This document shows, in pieces, positions 16,059-23,128 of a stretch of DNA of 27,278 nucleotides. Made by a program: the position numbers and the translations under genes. Origin of the DNA: an uncultured Eubacteriales bacterium (GTDB taxonomy: Bacteria; Bacillota_A; Clostridia; Oscillospirales; Oscillospiraceae). Position 1 is the stretch's first letter, and each line of letters starts with the position of its first letter. The notes beneath the pieces are model-generated. The model did not search any database and was not told the DNA's origin. It saw nothing but the letters and a program-made list of their open reading frames with translations. Location: assembly GCA_900319835.1 (NCBI GenBank), contig ONPY01000023.1, positions 1-27,278 of the forward strand, in the 5' to 3' direction.

Positions 16059-16074
16059 CAGTTTTTTAAAGTTT

Positions 16075-17445
16075 CTACGCAAAGCGCAGATCGGGCAGCT
16101 CTTTCAGCTCCGTGATGGAGAGCAGGGTGTCGCAGAGGGCCTCCGCCCGCTCCCTTCCGATCACGCTCTCCATCAGTCCGACGCTCTTGGCGCGGGCCTG
16201 GGCGGAGGTCAGCGGATTGTCGATGCTGCCCGAGGCGCTGGGGATCTCATGGGTATGGGTCTTGCCGTCTTTGGTATGCACCGTCAGCAGACAGCCCCAC
16301 TTGTCAGGGTAGGCCTCGGTGAAGCGCTCGGCTTCGCGGATCTCCACGCGCTTTAAGAGCGCCTGGGCCTCCGGGGCGTTGATAGCCTCGTCTGTGAAGC
16401 TCGCCAGCCCCACGCGCCCGTCGAGAAACGCGCGGGCCACGCAGTAGGGTGTGGAGAAGCGAGCCTGAGGGCCGTTGTGGGGCTCTTTGCTCGCCTCGCT
16501 CCAGCCGCACTGCTGCAGACCGATGAGGTAGGTGTCCACCGTGGCGGAGGCGATCTGCTCGGCCGTGATGCCGTTTTTTTCCCGCAGAGCCAGGGCCGCG
16601 TCGATGCCGCAGTGGGTGGAGCGGCAGCAGGGATAGGGCTTGTTGTCCATACGGGTGATTTCCCACACGGTGCCGAGATTCGCCGTGGCGTACTCCGGCA
16701 CGGGAGCCGAAGACATCATGTGGAACAGGCCGCCGTCTTCGCTGGTGAGCACATGCTCCGGTCCGGTCATCCCGGCCTTCGCCAGGAAGGCCGCCTCGCA
16801 GCCGGACTGGGAGGCGCGGGCGGGGTTTAGTACCTTGCAGCTTGCCCCGTCGGCGAGAAAGGCCCAGGTGCCGAAGCTCTGTGCGCCGGCAAGGCCGAGG
16901 GCGCTGACCATCTTTTCCTCGTCCAGGCCCAGGAGCTTTCCGCAGGCAGCGGCCGCGCCGAAGATGCCCGCCGTGGCGGTGGAGTGCCAGCCGGGCTTGC
17001 GGTGGGCCTTGATGCCGAAGGCCATGGCGATGCGGGCGGCGATCTCGTAGCCCGCCACCACGGCCACCGCCAGTTCCTCGCCGGAGGCGCCCAGCATGGC
17101 CGCGACGCTCCAGGCGGCGGGCGTCACCACGGTGCCGATGTGGCACTTGGAGGCGGTGTGCACGTCGTCCAGCTCCAGGGTGTGGCCCTGCATGGCGCAG
17201 AGGAACACCGCCGGAAACAGCGGGGCCGAGAAGCCCTGGCCCCAGACGGGGGCCATCTGCCCCTGGCCCATGAGGCCGCGGTATTCTCTTGTGACTCTCT
17301 GAATCTGATCGTATTGCGCGGCGCCGATCCCGGCGGCCACGGTGTCCATGATTTTCAGGGCGGCCTCCCGCCGGACATTTCCCGGCAGATCCTCTGCCCG
17401 GAGACCCACGGCGAAGCGGGCCAATTCACGCAGGATACTTGTCAT
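16075..17445 (-). CDS. MmgE/PrpD family protein (2-methylcitrate dehydratase / cis-aconitate decarboxylase-like)
   Basis: This 456-residue protein belongs to the cofactor-free MmgE/PrpD family, whose members dehydrate 2-methylcitrate, decarboxylate cis-aconitate to itaconate, or isomerise related acids. Active-site features are present: LELDDVHTASKCHIGT near residue 90, the His in RKPGWHSTATAG, the Lys in DGASCKVLNPARA, and the His in CCRSTHCGID. The length is normal. ATG 17445 has AGGAGG eight or nine bases upstream. It follows the lactonase by 28 nt and precedes the TAXI promoter region. No methylcitrate synthase or methylisocitrate lyase is nearby, so a classical propionate role is doubtful; action on an aconitate-like acid is more likely by context. 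Confidence 0.88.
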   Translation of the reverse strand: MTSILRELARFAVGLRAEDLPGNVRREAALKIMDTVAAGIGAAQYDQIQRVTREYRGLMGQGQMAPVWGQGFSAPLFPAVFLCAMQGHTLELDDVHTASKCHIGTVVTPAAWSVAAMLGASGEELAVAVVAGYEIAARIAMAFGIKAHRKPGWHSTATAGIFGAAAACGKLLGLDEEKMVSALGLAGAQSFGTWAFLADGASCKVLNPARASQSGCEAAFLAKAGMTGPEHVLTSEDGGLFHMMSSAPVPEYATANLGTVWEITRMDNKPYPCCRSTHCGIDAALALREKNGITAEQIASATVDTYLIGLQQCGWSEASKEPHNGPQARFSTPYCVARAFLDGRVGLASFTDEAINAPEAQALLKRVEIREAERFTEAYPDKWGCLLTVHTKDGKTHTHEIPSASGSIDNPLTSAQARAKSVGLMESVIGRERAEALCDTLLSITELKELPDLRFA

Positions 17446-17473
17446 GGGCTTCCCTCCTGGAAAAATTCAGAGC

Positions 17474-18523
17474 TCAGTTTCTGTTCAAAAACGTGATGCA
17501 CACGGGGCTGCCCGTGTGGATGATATTCAGCGTGGGCTTCAGGGTCCCGGTGCCCGGGTCCCAGGTAAACTCCACAATGGTGTCGCTGTCCTCGTTGGCG
17601 ACATAGCAGCGGCCGTTGGGGCCGAAGCAGAAAAAGCGCGGCGTCTTGCCAAGGCACCCGGAGAAGCCCGTCATGCGCAGGTAGCCGGTGTGCTGGTCGA
17701 TATGGTAGACGGCGATGGAATCGGTGTAGCGGTTGGAGACCAGAACGTACTCTCCGCTCGGGTCAATGACGATCTCGCTGGCGTCGGAGTAGCCCAGCAC
17801 GGTCTCCGGCACGGTGGAGAGCTCCTGCAGGCCCTTGAAGGTGCCGTTTTCGGGATCGTAAGAGAAGTAGAGCACCTTGTTGCCCTTCTCCTCCACCATG
17901 TAGAGCCTGCGCTTGTTGGGGTGGACGGCGGCGTGGCGCGGCTCGTCCCAGGTGCGGGAGAGGAAGCGGTCGGTCTCGGTGAAGCGGCCGGTCTCCTCGT
18001 CATAGCGCAGCGCGCGCATCTGCCCCAGGCCGTTGATGCGGCCCTGGGCGCAGGCGATCAGGTGCTTTTTGTCCCGGTCCCAGAGGCACTGGTGGATGGT
18101 GGAGACCTTGTCGGGGCCCTTGCCCTCGTAGGTAAAGGTGGCGATCACGTCGCCCAGGGAGCCGTCGGCGTTGCGGGCGATGGTGTAAAGGGTTCCCCCC
18201 TGGAGGGTCGCCACCACCAGGTTTTTGTTGTTGCGGTCGATGGTGATGTCCACGGGGTTTTTGCCGCCGATGTCGATGGTGTTGAGATGGACGAGCGTGC
18301 CGTCGTCCTGAATCCGGTAAGCGCTCACATGACTGAGATCCCCGTGGACGCTGTAGAGAAACTGTCCCGTCAAATCCAGGCACTGGTAGCTGGGGTTGTC
18401 TTCTACAAAGAGGGTCTGGAGCTCGGTCCAGGTCCCGTCCTCCTCCACGCGGTAGGTGACGAGGCCCTTGCCTCTGGCGTTGCGCTTCTGGGTGGTGCGG
18501 CAGCCGACATACACAATCTGCAT
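17474..18523 (-). CDS. Lactonase family protein, 6-phosphogluconolactonase-like beta-propeller
   Basis: This 349-residue protein belongs to the Pgl/YbhE lactonase family (seven-bladed propeller), not the sugar-isomerase-like DevB type. Family signatures are MQIVYVGCRTTQK at the N terminus, DEPRHAAVHPNKRRLYMVEE in the middle and KTPRFFCFGPNGRCYVANE near the C terminus. Characterised relatives open 6-phosphogluconolactone or related lactones. I placed the start at ATG 18523, with GGAG nine bases upstream; longer reading frames run into the preceding gene. No pentose phosphate genes are nearby, and the position among tricarboxylate enzymes suggests a lactone of a hydroxy-acid (for example an isocitrate-type gamma-lactone) as substrate. 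That is inference. Confidence 0.87.
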   Translation of the reverse strand: MQIVYVGCRTTQKRNARGKGLVTYRVEEDGTWTELQTLFVEDNPSYQCLDLTGQFLYSVHGDLSHVSAYRIQDDGTLVHLNTIDIGGKNPVDITIDRNNKNLVVATLQGGTLYTIARNADGSLGDVIATFTYEGKGPDKVSTIHQCLWDRDKKHLIACAQGRINGLGQMRALRYDEETGRFTETDRFLSRTWDEPRHAAVHPNKRRLYMVEEKGNKVLYFSYDPENGTFKGLQELSTVPETVLGYSDASEIVIDPSGEYVLVSNRYTDSIAVYHIDQHTGYLRMTGFSGCLGKTPRFFCFGPNGRCYVANEDSDTIVEFTWDPGTGTLKPTLNIIHTGSPVCITFLNRN

Positions 18524-18546
18524 GCTTTCGTTCTCCTTTTTTGGGA

Positions 18547-19428
18547 TCAGTTCAGGTCCAACAGCTTGTCGTAGTTGGCCTTCATCATGGCGTCGATGTC
18601 CTTTGCGGGCACGCCCTTGAACAGCAGCGCGTGGGCAAACATGCGCAGCGTCTCGGGCGGCAGGGTCTTGCGGGGATGGCCGCAGTCGCTGGAGATGATG
18701 CACTGCTCGGTACCCACGGCCTCGATGGCCTCCTTGTACAGGTCCAGCGAGATGGGCTTGGGGATGGCGCTGAGGGCGTTGCCCGCGCAAAACTCCACAA
18801 AGGCGCCCAGCTCCACGGCCTTTTTGATGTCCTCGATGGAGCAGGCCGGGGGTGAGAAGAAGGGGTGGGTCAGCAGCATGCGCTCCAGGCCCATATCGTG
18901 GCCGGCCTCAATGAGCTTGAGAGCCTCGTGGGCGGAGAGGTGGCTGGTGCCGAGGATGGCGTTGTGCTTCTTGACGAGCTTCAAAATCGGCTCGATCTCG
19001 GGGATGAGATTGTCGTTCTCGTCCAGAATGGTGATGGGCTTGACCTCATACTCCTGCTTGGCGTCGGCGCCCATGTGGGCATAGCCGCCCATCTTGCCGG
19101 TCTCCTTGTAGTGGGCCAGGGAGTGATAGGTGGGCATCCAGACCTCCACCGCGCCGAGCTTCAGGGCCACGTCCACGGCGGCGGGGTTGATGCCGCCGGT
19201 GTGCAGGTTGAGAACAATGCCGCCGAAGGTCTTGATCTCCGGCACGGCCTGGTTGGTGTGCCAGGCGCGGGTCATGGTGGTGTCGGCGTGGCACTTGAAG
19301 ACGATGGCGCGCATGCCGGCGTCGCGGCAGGCCTCGGCCGTCTCGATGTCGTTTGCCAGGCGCTCAAAGATGTCGGGGGAAGAGTGGATGTGCAGATCGC
19401 ACGCGCCCTTGATGGAATAGATCGCCAT
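18547..19428 (-). CDS. DUF6282-type metal-dependent hydrolase (amidohydrolase/PHP-like)
   Basis: This 293-residue protein starts with a metal-binding DLHIHSSPDIFERLAND motif, and further likely ligands follow: VFKCHADTT, NLHTGGINP, GTSHLSAHEAL, LLTHPFFSPP and SSDCGHPRK. The pattern matches the uncharacterised DUF6282 group related to amidohydrolases; I name it from memory of that motif. It has no signal peptide. ATG 19428 has GGAGG eight bases upstream; gaps of 25 and 23 nt to its neighbours show it is within the LysR-led operon. It may hydrolyse, hydrate or decarboxylate a pathway intermediate, but no reaction has been assigned to the family that I know of. Confidence 0.8.
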   Translation of the reverse strand: MAIYSIKGACDLHIHSSPDIFERLANDIETAEACRDAGMRAIVFKCHADTTMTRAWHTNQAVPEIKTFGGIVLNLHTGGINPAAVDVALKLGAVEVWMPTYHSLAHYKETGKMGGYAHMGADAKQEYEVKPITILDENDNLIPEIEPILKLVKKHNAILGTSHLSAHEALKLIEAGHDMGLERMLLTHPFFSPPACSIEDIKKAVELGAFVEFCAGNALSAIPKPISLDLYKEAIEAVGTEQCIISSDCGHPRKTLPPETLRMFAHALLFKGVPAKDIDAMMKANYDKLLDLN

Positions 19429-19453
19429 GTGGTTCCTCCTTCAAATATTCGTT

Positions 19454-20716
19454 TTATTCCGTGACGCGGGGGATCATGCTGACCGCCCGCGGCAATACCG
19501 TAACCAGGGGATTCTCATATTCCGGCAGCACCCGGTCCAGGGCGCTCTGGAGATCCGGCGCCCAGTCGAGGAACATCTCTTTGAGCTCCTCCGGATCCAG
19601 CAGCTCGGACACCACCACGATCTTCGCGCGCAGCAGGGCTCTGGCGTACATGAAGGCCTTGTTGTTGCCCACATTGAAGCCCTCTCTTTTATAGCGCTCA
19701 ATGATGGCCTCGGGGCTTTCCCCCTCCTTCATCCACTGGGGGAAGAGGCCCTCTCCCACGCCGAGCTCGCTTCTCGCGCAGAGGATCACCGTACCGCCGG
19801 GCCTGACCAAAGTCTCCGCCACAGCCAGACCCTTCTGTGCCTGGTAGAGGTCGCTGTCCCTGGGATAGCCGCCGGGGCTGCAGACCACCACGTCGGCAAG
19901 GCCCGGGATGGAGACGCTGTTGTGCTCCCGGCAGACGCGCACGCCCTCGGCGTGGGCAAGCTCAATGTCGCCCGCCACATAGCGCACGTTCTGCTTTTTC
20001 AGGTCCTGCACCGCGTTGATCATGAAATCGACCCCCGCTTTCTTCGCCGCGGCCAGAGCCACATCGTGGAAGCGGTTTCCCTCCAGGATGCCCATGGAGG
20101 GGTTGTAGGGCCGCATGGGCAGGGAGTGGTGGATCTTCAGGGTGTCAAGACCCGTGATGCCGGGCAGGATGCTCTTGCGCCCGCCGGAGAAGCCCGCCGT
20201 GTGGTGGGGCGCGATGAGTCCCGTGGTGATGATGAAATCCGCCTCCCGCACGGCGTTGTTGAGCCAGATGTCCAGCCCGTCGATCTCTCCCAGGCGGAAG
20301 AGGCTGGCTTTGTCGCGGCAATCGTGCAGCACGATCTCATATTTTTCCACGACCTCGTCGCCCACGATGGCGCGCATCTCCCTGTCTGTCGGCGCCCGGT
20401 GGGAGCCGGTGGCGCAGATAAAGCGGATATTCTCATCCGGCACCTCCGCTCTGTGAAGGCGCCGCAGCAGCGCAGCGACGATCTGCCTGTTGGGGCCGGG
20501 GCGGGTGTGGTCGTTGACCACGATCAAAACCTTGTTTTCGGGCTTTACCGTCTCCTCCAGCCGCGCCGTCCCGATGGGCGCGTCCAGGGCCGCTTCGATC
20601 CGTTCTTCCTCTGTGCCTGTCACGGCTTCTGTCTTGGGGTCCACTACGCTCACGCGCAGGGAGTCCGGGAGTTCAGCCTCCATGCTCCCGGTGCCGAAGG
20701 GGACGCGGATGATCAT
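19454..20716 (-). CDS. LarA-family nickel-pincer (NPN) hydroxyacid racemase/epimerase
   Basis: This 420-residue protein is full length for LarA (about 425). LarA enzymes use a nickel pincer nucleotide bound to a lysine to move hydride and invert the hydroxyl carbon of 2-hydroxyacids. The expected features are seen: NDHTRPGPN (about 68-76), GSHRAPT with His106, APHHTAGFSGGRKSILPG with His172 and the tethering Lys181, and KIHHSLPM with His196/197, in line with H108, H174, K184 and H200 of Lactobacillus LarA. The start ATG overlaps the lysR stop (ATGA), so the two are coupled. The cofactor-making genes larB, larC and larE are not in the window. The substrate is probably a hydroxy-acid of the surrounding pathway, not necessarily lactate. 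Confidence 0.88.
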   Translation of the reverse strand: MIIRVPFGTGSMEAELPDSLRVSVVDPKTEAVTGTEEERIEAALDAPIGTARLEETVKPENKVLIVVNDHTRPGPNRQIVAALLRRLHRAEVPDENIRFICATGSHRAPTDREMRAIVGDEVVEKYEIVLHDCRDKASLFRLGEIDGLDIWLNNAVREADFIITTGLIAPHHTAGFSGGRKSILPGITGLDTLKIHHSLPMRPYNPSMGILEGNRFHDVALAAAKKAGVDFMINAVQDLKKQNVRYVAGDIELAHAEGVRVCREHNSVSIPGLADVVVCSPGGYPRDSDLYQAQKGLAVAETLVRPGGTVILCARSELGVGEGLFPQWMKEGESPEAIIERYKREGFNVGNNKAFMYARALLRAKIVVVSELLDPEELKEMFLDWAPDLQSALDRVLPEYENPLVTVLPRAVSMIPRVTE

Positions 20717-21624
20717 ATCTGCTCGTCTCTTCTCCTTTCGCTGTCCAATACAAGCTGGTTGACATTGATGCTCTGGATGAAATCCACAAAGTCGGAGACC
20801 AGGGGATTTTTCAAACTGGTTTTTTCATACAGCAGCCAGGTGAGCCGTGTCACCGAGGCGCCGTCGGCAAAGGTCAGGGGCTGGGAGTACAGGCCCTTTT
20901 CAAACATGAAGTACTTGGGGTCCGGGAAGATGCCGTAGCCCAGGCCGTATTTGACCATGGCCACGCAGCAGTCTCCCGTGGGCACCTTGAAGCGCAGGGT
21001 GCGGGGCGTGGTGAAGTTTTCGTTCCACCAGCGCTGGATCAGGGAGAGGATCATGGGGTTTTTACTGAACTCGATGAAGGGCAGGTTTGGCAGCTCTTCG
21101 ATGGTGAAGGGCCGGTTGTACACGGCGTAGACCTGGTCCTCGCTGACCTTGATGCGCTCGAGATGGGTGTCGAAGGCGTTGTAGCGGGCGAAGGTGAGAT
21201 CCAGTGTGTCATCCTCCACACGCCGCGTCAGCTCATCGGAGAGGCCGGTGATCACGTCAAACTCCACGCCCGGGTGGGTCTTGACATATTCGGCCATCAG
21301 CGCGGGCAGCACGTAGCGCACATAGGAGTAGGGCACACCCAGGCGCAGCACGCCCTTGGCGCCCTTATTGCGCTTGGCCACGTCCTCCTTGATCTCCTGG
21401 ATGGCGGCCACAATGGACTCCGCCTTCTGGGCGATACGCTCGCCCTCGGCGGTGAAGACGCTGCCCTTGCGGCTGCGCACGATCAGGGGGATGCCCAGCT
21501 CATCCTCGATCACCTGGATGCGTTTGGTCAGCGTGGGCTGGGACACATACAACAGCTCCGCCGTTTTGGAAATGTTGTGCGTTTTGTGGAGCGTCACAAG
21601 AATCTGCCAGTCAAAATCTCGCAT
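20713..21624 (-). CDS. LysR-family transcriptional regulator
   Basis: This 303-residue regulator has a winged helix-turn-helix at residues about 1-60 (ISKTAELLYVSQPTLTKRIQ, then EDELGIPLIVRSRKG), a linker helix, and a type 2 periplasmic-binding-like effector domain from about 90 (GVLRLGVPYSYVRYVLPALM). ATG 21624 has AAGGAG upstream. It is divergent from prpF across 217 bases that contain a perfect 10-bp palindrome, the usual layout for a LysR protein that controls its neighbour and itself, and it leads the minus-strand catabolic operon through the ATGA overlap with larA. The inducer is probably a pathway acid. In layout it resembles E. coli YbhD, which is divergent from the PrpF-like ybhH. 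Confidence 0.92.
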   Translation of the reverse strand: MRDFDWQILVTLHKTHNISKTAELLYVSQPTLTKRIQVIEDELGIPLIVRSRKGSVFTAEGERIAQKAESIVAAIQEIKEDVAKRNKGAKGVLRLGVPYSYVRYVLPALMAEYVKTHPGVEFDVITGLSDELTRRVEDDTLDLTFARYNAFDTHLERIKVSEDQVYAVYNRPFTIEELPNLPFIEFSKNPMILSLIQRWWNENFTTPRTLRFKVPTGDCCVAMVKYGLGYGIFPDPKYFMFEKGLYSQPLTFADGASVTRLTWLLYEKTSLKNPLVSDFVDFIQSINVNQLVLDSERRRDEQI

Positions 21625-21679
21625 GCCGTCTCTCCTTTGTTTTTACACCGTTTCCCGTTCTGTATTGTCTTTTGACCTT

Positions 21680-21708
21680 ATTATAATGGATACCGACCGA
21701 TTTTTTAT
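21680..21708 (-). promoter_or_regulatory. Candidate lysR promoter
   Basis: Minus-strand TATAAT (plus positions 21680-21685) is about 55 bases before the lysR ATG. The -35 position 17 bases upstream (21703-21708) reads ATAAAA, which is poor. It directly abuts the left arm of the palindrome, as expected for an autoregulated LysR promoter. Confidence 0.5.
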
Positions 21709-21744
21709 ATAGTTTTTTCGGTTTGCTTCCATAAAAAAAACTAT
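21709..21744. promoter_or_regulatory. Palindrome in the lysR-prpF divergent region, probable LysR operator
   Basis: ATAGTTTTTT (21709-21718) and AAAAAACTAT (21735-21744) form a perfect 10-bp inverted repeat with a 16-base spacer. The left arm touches the candidate lysR -35 and the right arm touches the candidate prpF -35 (TTGACT). A 36-bp symmetric AT-rich site fits a LysR dimer or tetramer. A near copy occurs at 16020-16056. Confidence 0.6.
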
Positions 21745-21774
21745 TTGACTTCCCCCTGCCTTTTCCCTTACTTT
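21745..21774 (+). promoter_or_regulatory. Candidate prpF promoter
   Basis: TTGACT (21745-21750) follows the palindrome directly. The best -10 within 18 bases is TACTTT (21769-21774), a weak match, which would suit dependence on an activator. A more distant TTTATA lies at 21773-21778. Confidence 0.4.
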
Positions 21775-21841
21775 TATAGCAGAAGTGTCAAACGCGATGC
21801 GCTTTTTTTTCAAACGTTCAGCAAAAAGCAGGAGGAATATC

Positions 21842-22990
21842 ATGAGAAAATTCCCGGTTGTCTATATGCGCGGCGGCACCTCCAAGGGCATCATGTTCCT
21901 GGAGAAGGACCTGCCCGGCCGCGAGGAGTGGGACGACATCTTCGTCCAGTGCATGGGCTCCCCCGACCCCAAGCAGATTGACGGCGTGGGCGGCTGCGTC
22001 TCATCCAACAACAAGATCGTCGTCGTGCGCCCCAGCGAGCGCCCCGGCGTGGATGTGGACTACATCGTGGGCCAGAGCATCGTCGGCCAGAGCAAGATCG
22101 ACTACAAGTCCAACTGCGGCAACATGACCGCCGCCACTGCCCCCTACGCGGTGGAGATGGGCCTGGTGGAGCACCTGACGGAGCCGGTCACGACGGTTCA
22201 CATGTTCAACCTCAACACCAACAAGTACATCGACGTGGACGTGCCCGTCAAAAACGGCCAGTTCAACAACGAGGGCGACTGCGCCATTGCCGGCATCGAC
22301 GGCACCGCCGGCGAGCTGCGGGTCAACTTCCTCAACCCCGCCGGCAGCAAGACCGGCAAGCTCTTCCCCACCGGCCAGGTGCAGGATGTGCTGGAGATTC
22401 CGGAGCTCGGCTCCATCCGCTGCACCATCCTCGACGTGTCCAACCCCATCGTTCTGGTGCGGGCGGAGGATCTGGGCGCTGCCGGCACGGAGCTGCCCGC
22501 CGCCGTGGACGCCGACAAGCGCCTCGCCGCCGCGCTGGAGGCCATCCGCGGCGCCGCCTGTGTGAAGATGGGCTTTGCCAGGGATCTCAAGGACGCCACC
22601 GAAAACAGCCCCGCCGTCCCCAAGGTGGGCTTCTTCACCGTCCCGAAGGACTACACCGACATCGCCGGCAAGGCCGTCTCCGCCTCCGAAATGGACATCT
22701 GTGCCCGGGTGATCTCCGTCTTCAAGTGCCACAAGGCCGCCCCCCTCACCTCTGCCTGCGCCATCTCCGTGGCCCGCGCTGTCCCCGGCACTCTGCTCTA
22801 TGAGCTGCTGGGCGCCCCGACGGACGACAGCGGCGCCGTGCGCATCGGCCACCCCAGCGGCGTCATGACCATGTTCCCCTACATGGACGACCCCACGCTG
22901 CCCGACCCCAACCTGATCCAGCTCAGCGGCGTCGCCGTGCAGCGCACAGCCCGGCGCATCATGGACGGCAGCATCTACATCAGCCGTTAA
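21842..22990 (+). CDS. PrpF-family isomerase (aconitate/methylaconitate/methylitaconate isomerase type)
   Basis: This 382-residue protein has the two-domain PrpF fold related to diaminopimelate epimerase. Members move or flip a double bond in tricarboxylate-like acids: PrpF on 2-methylaconitate, Mii on methylitaconate, GalD/LigU on 4-oxalomesaconate. Motifs seen are VVYMRGGTSKGIMF with Lys15, MGSPDPKQIDGVGG, and the conserved Cys92 in KSNCGNMTAA; the C-terminal half has GHPSGVMTMFPYM. ATG 21842 has a perfect AGGAGG six bases upstream, so the longer frame from 21785 is not used. It is followed after 138 nt by a YbhJ-like hydratase, the same pairing as E. coli ybhH and ybhJ. Substrate is unknown. 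Confidence 0.9.
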   Translation: MRKFPVVYMRGGTSKGIMFLEKDLPGREEWDDIFVQCMGSPDPKQIDGVGGCVSSNNKIVVVRPSERPGVDVDYIVGQSIVGQSKIDYKSNCGNMTAATAPYAVEMGLVEHLTEPVTTVHMFNLNTNKYIDVDVPVKNGQFNNEGDCAIAGIDGTAGELRVNFLNPAGSKTGKLFPTGQVQDVLEIPELGSIRCTILDVSNPIVLVRAEDLGAAGTELPAAVDADKRLAAALEAIRGAACVKMGFARDLKDATENSPAVPKVGFFTVPKDYTDIAGKAVSASEMDICARVISVFKCHKAAPLTSACAISVARAVPGTLLYELLGAPTDDSGAVRIGHPSGVMTMFPYMDDPTLPDPNLIQLSGVAVQRTARRIMDGSIYISR

Positions 22991-23038
22991 ACCAAACTAT
23001 CGGTTTTCCCTATGCCTCTTATCCGCTTTTCCCCTTGC

Positions 23039-23055
23039 CGGGCGATAGCTGCCCG
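23039..23055 (+). other. Small hairpin in the prpF-hydratase gap
   Basis: CGGGC-N7-GCCCG (23039-23055) followed by TTTAC could be a weak terminator or attenuator. The 138-base gap also has AGCAGC-cttt-GCTGCT (23076-23091) and a TAAAAT (23063-23068) without a well-spaced -35. Nothing else stands out, so the two genes may be co-transcribed. Confidence 0.3.
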
Positions 23056-23128
23056 TTTACAATAAAATCAGAAGAAGCAGCCTTTGCTGCTCACTCCGAA
23101 CACAACACGAACAGAAAGGAACAGGAAC

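Noticed and set aside
13276..16069. Plus-strand frames opposite the TRAP permease and TAXI receptor
   Set aside because: Compositionally odd shadows of genes with strong family evidence.
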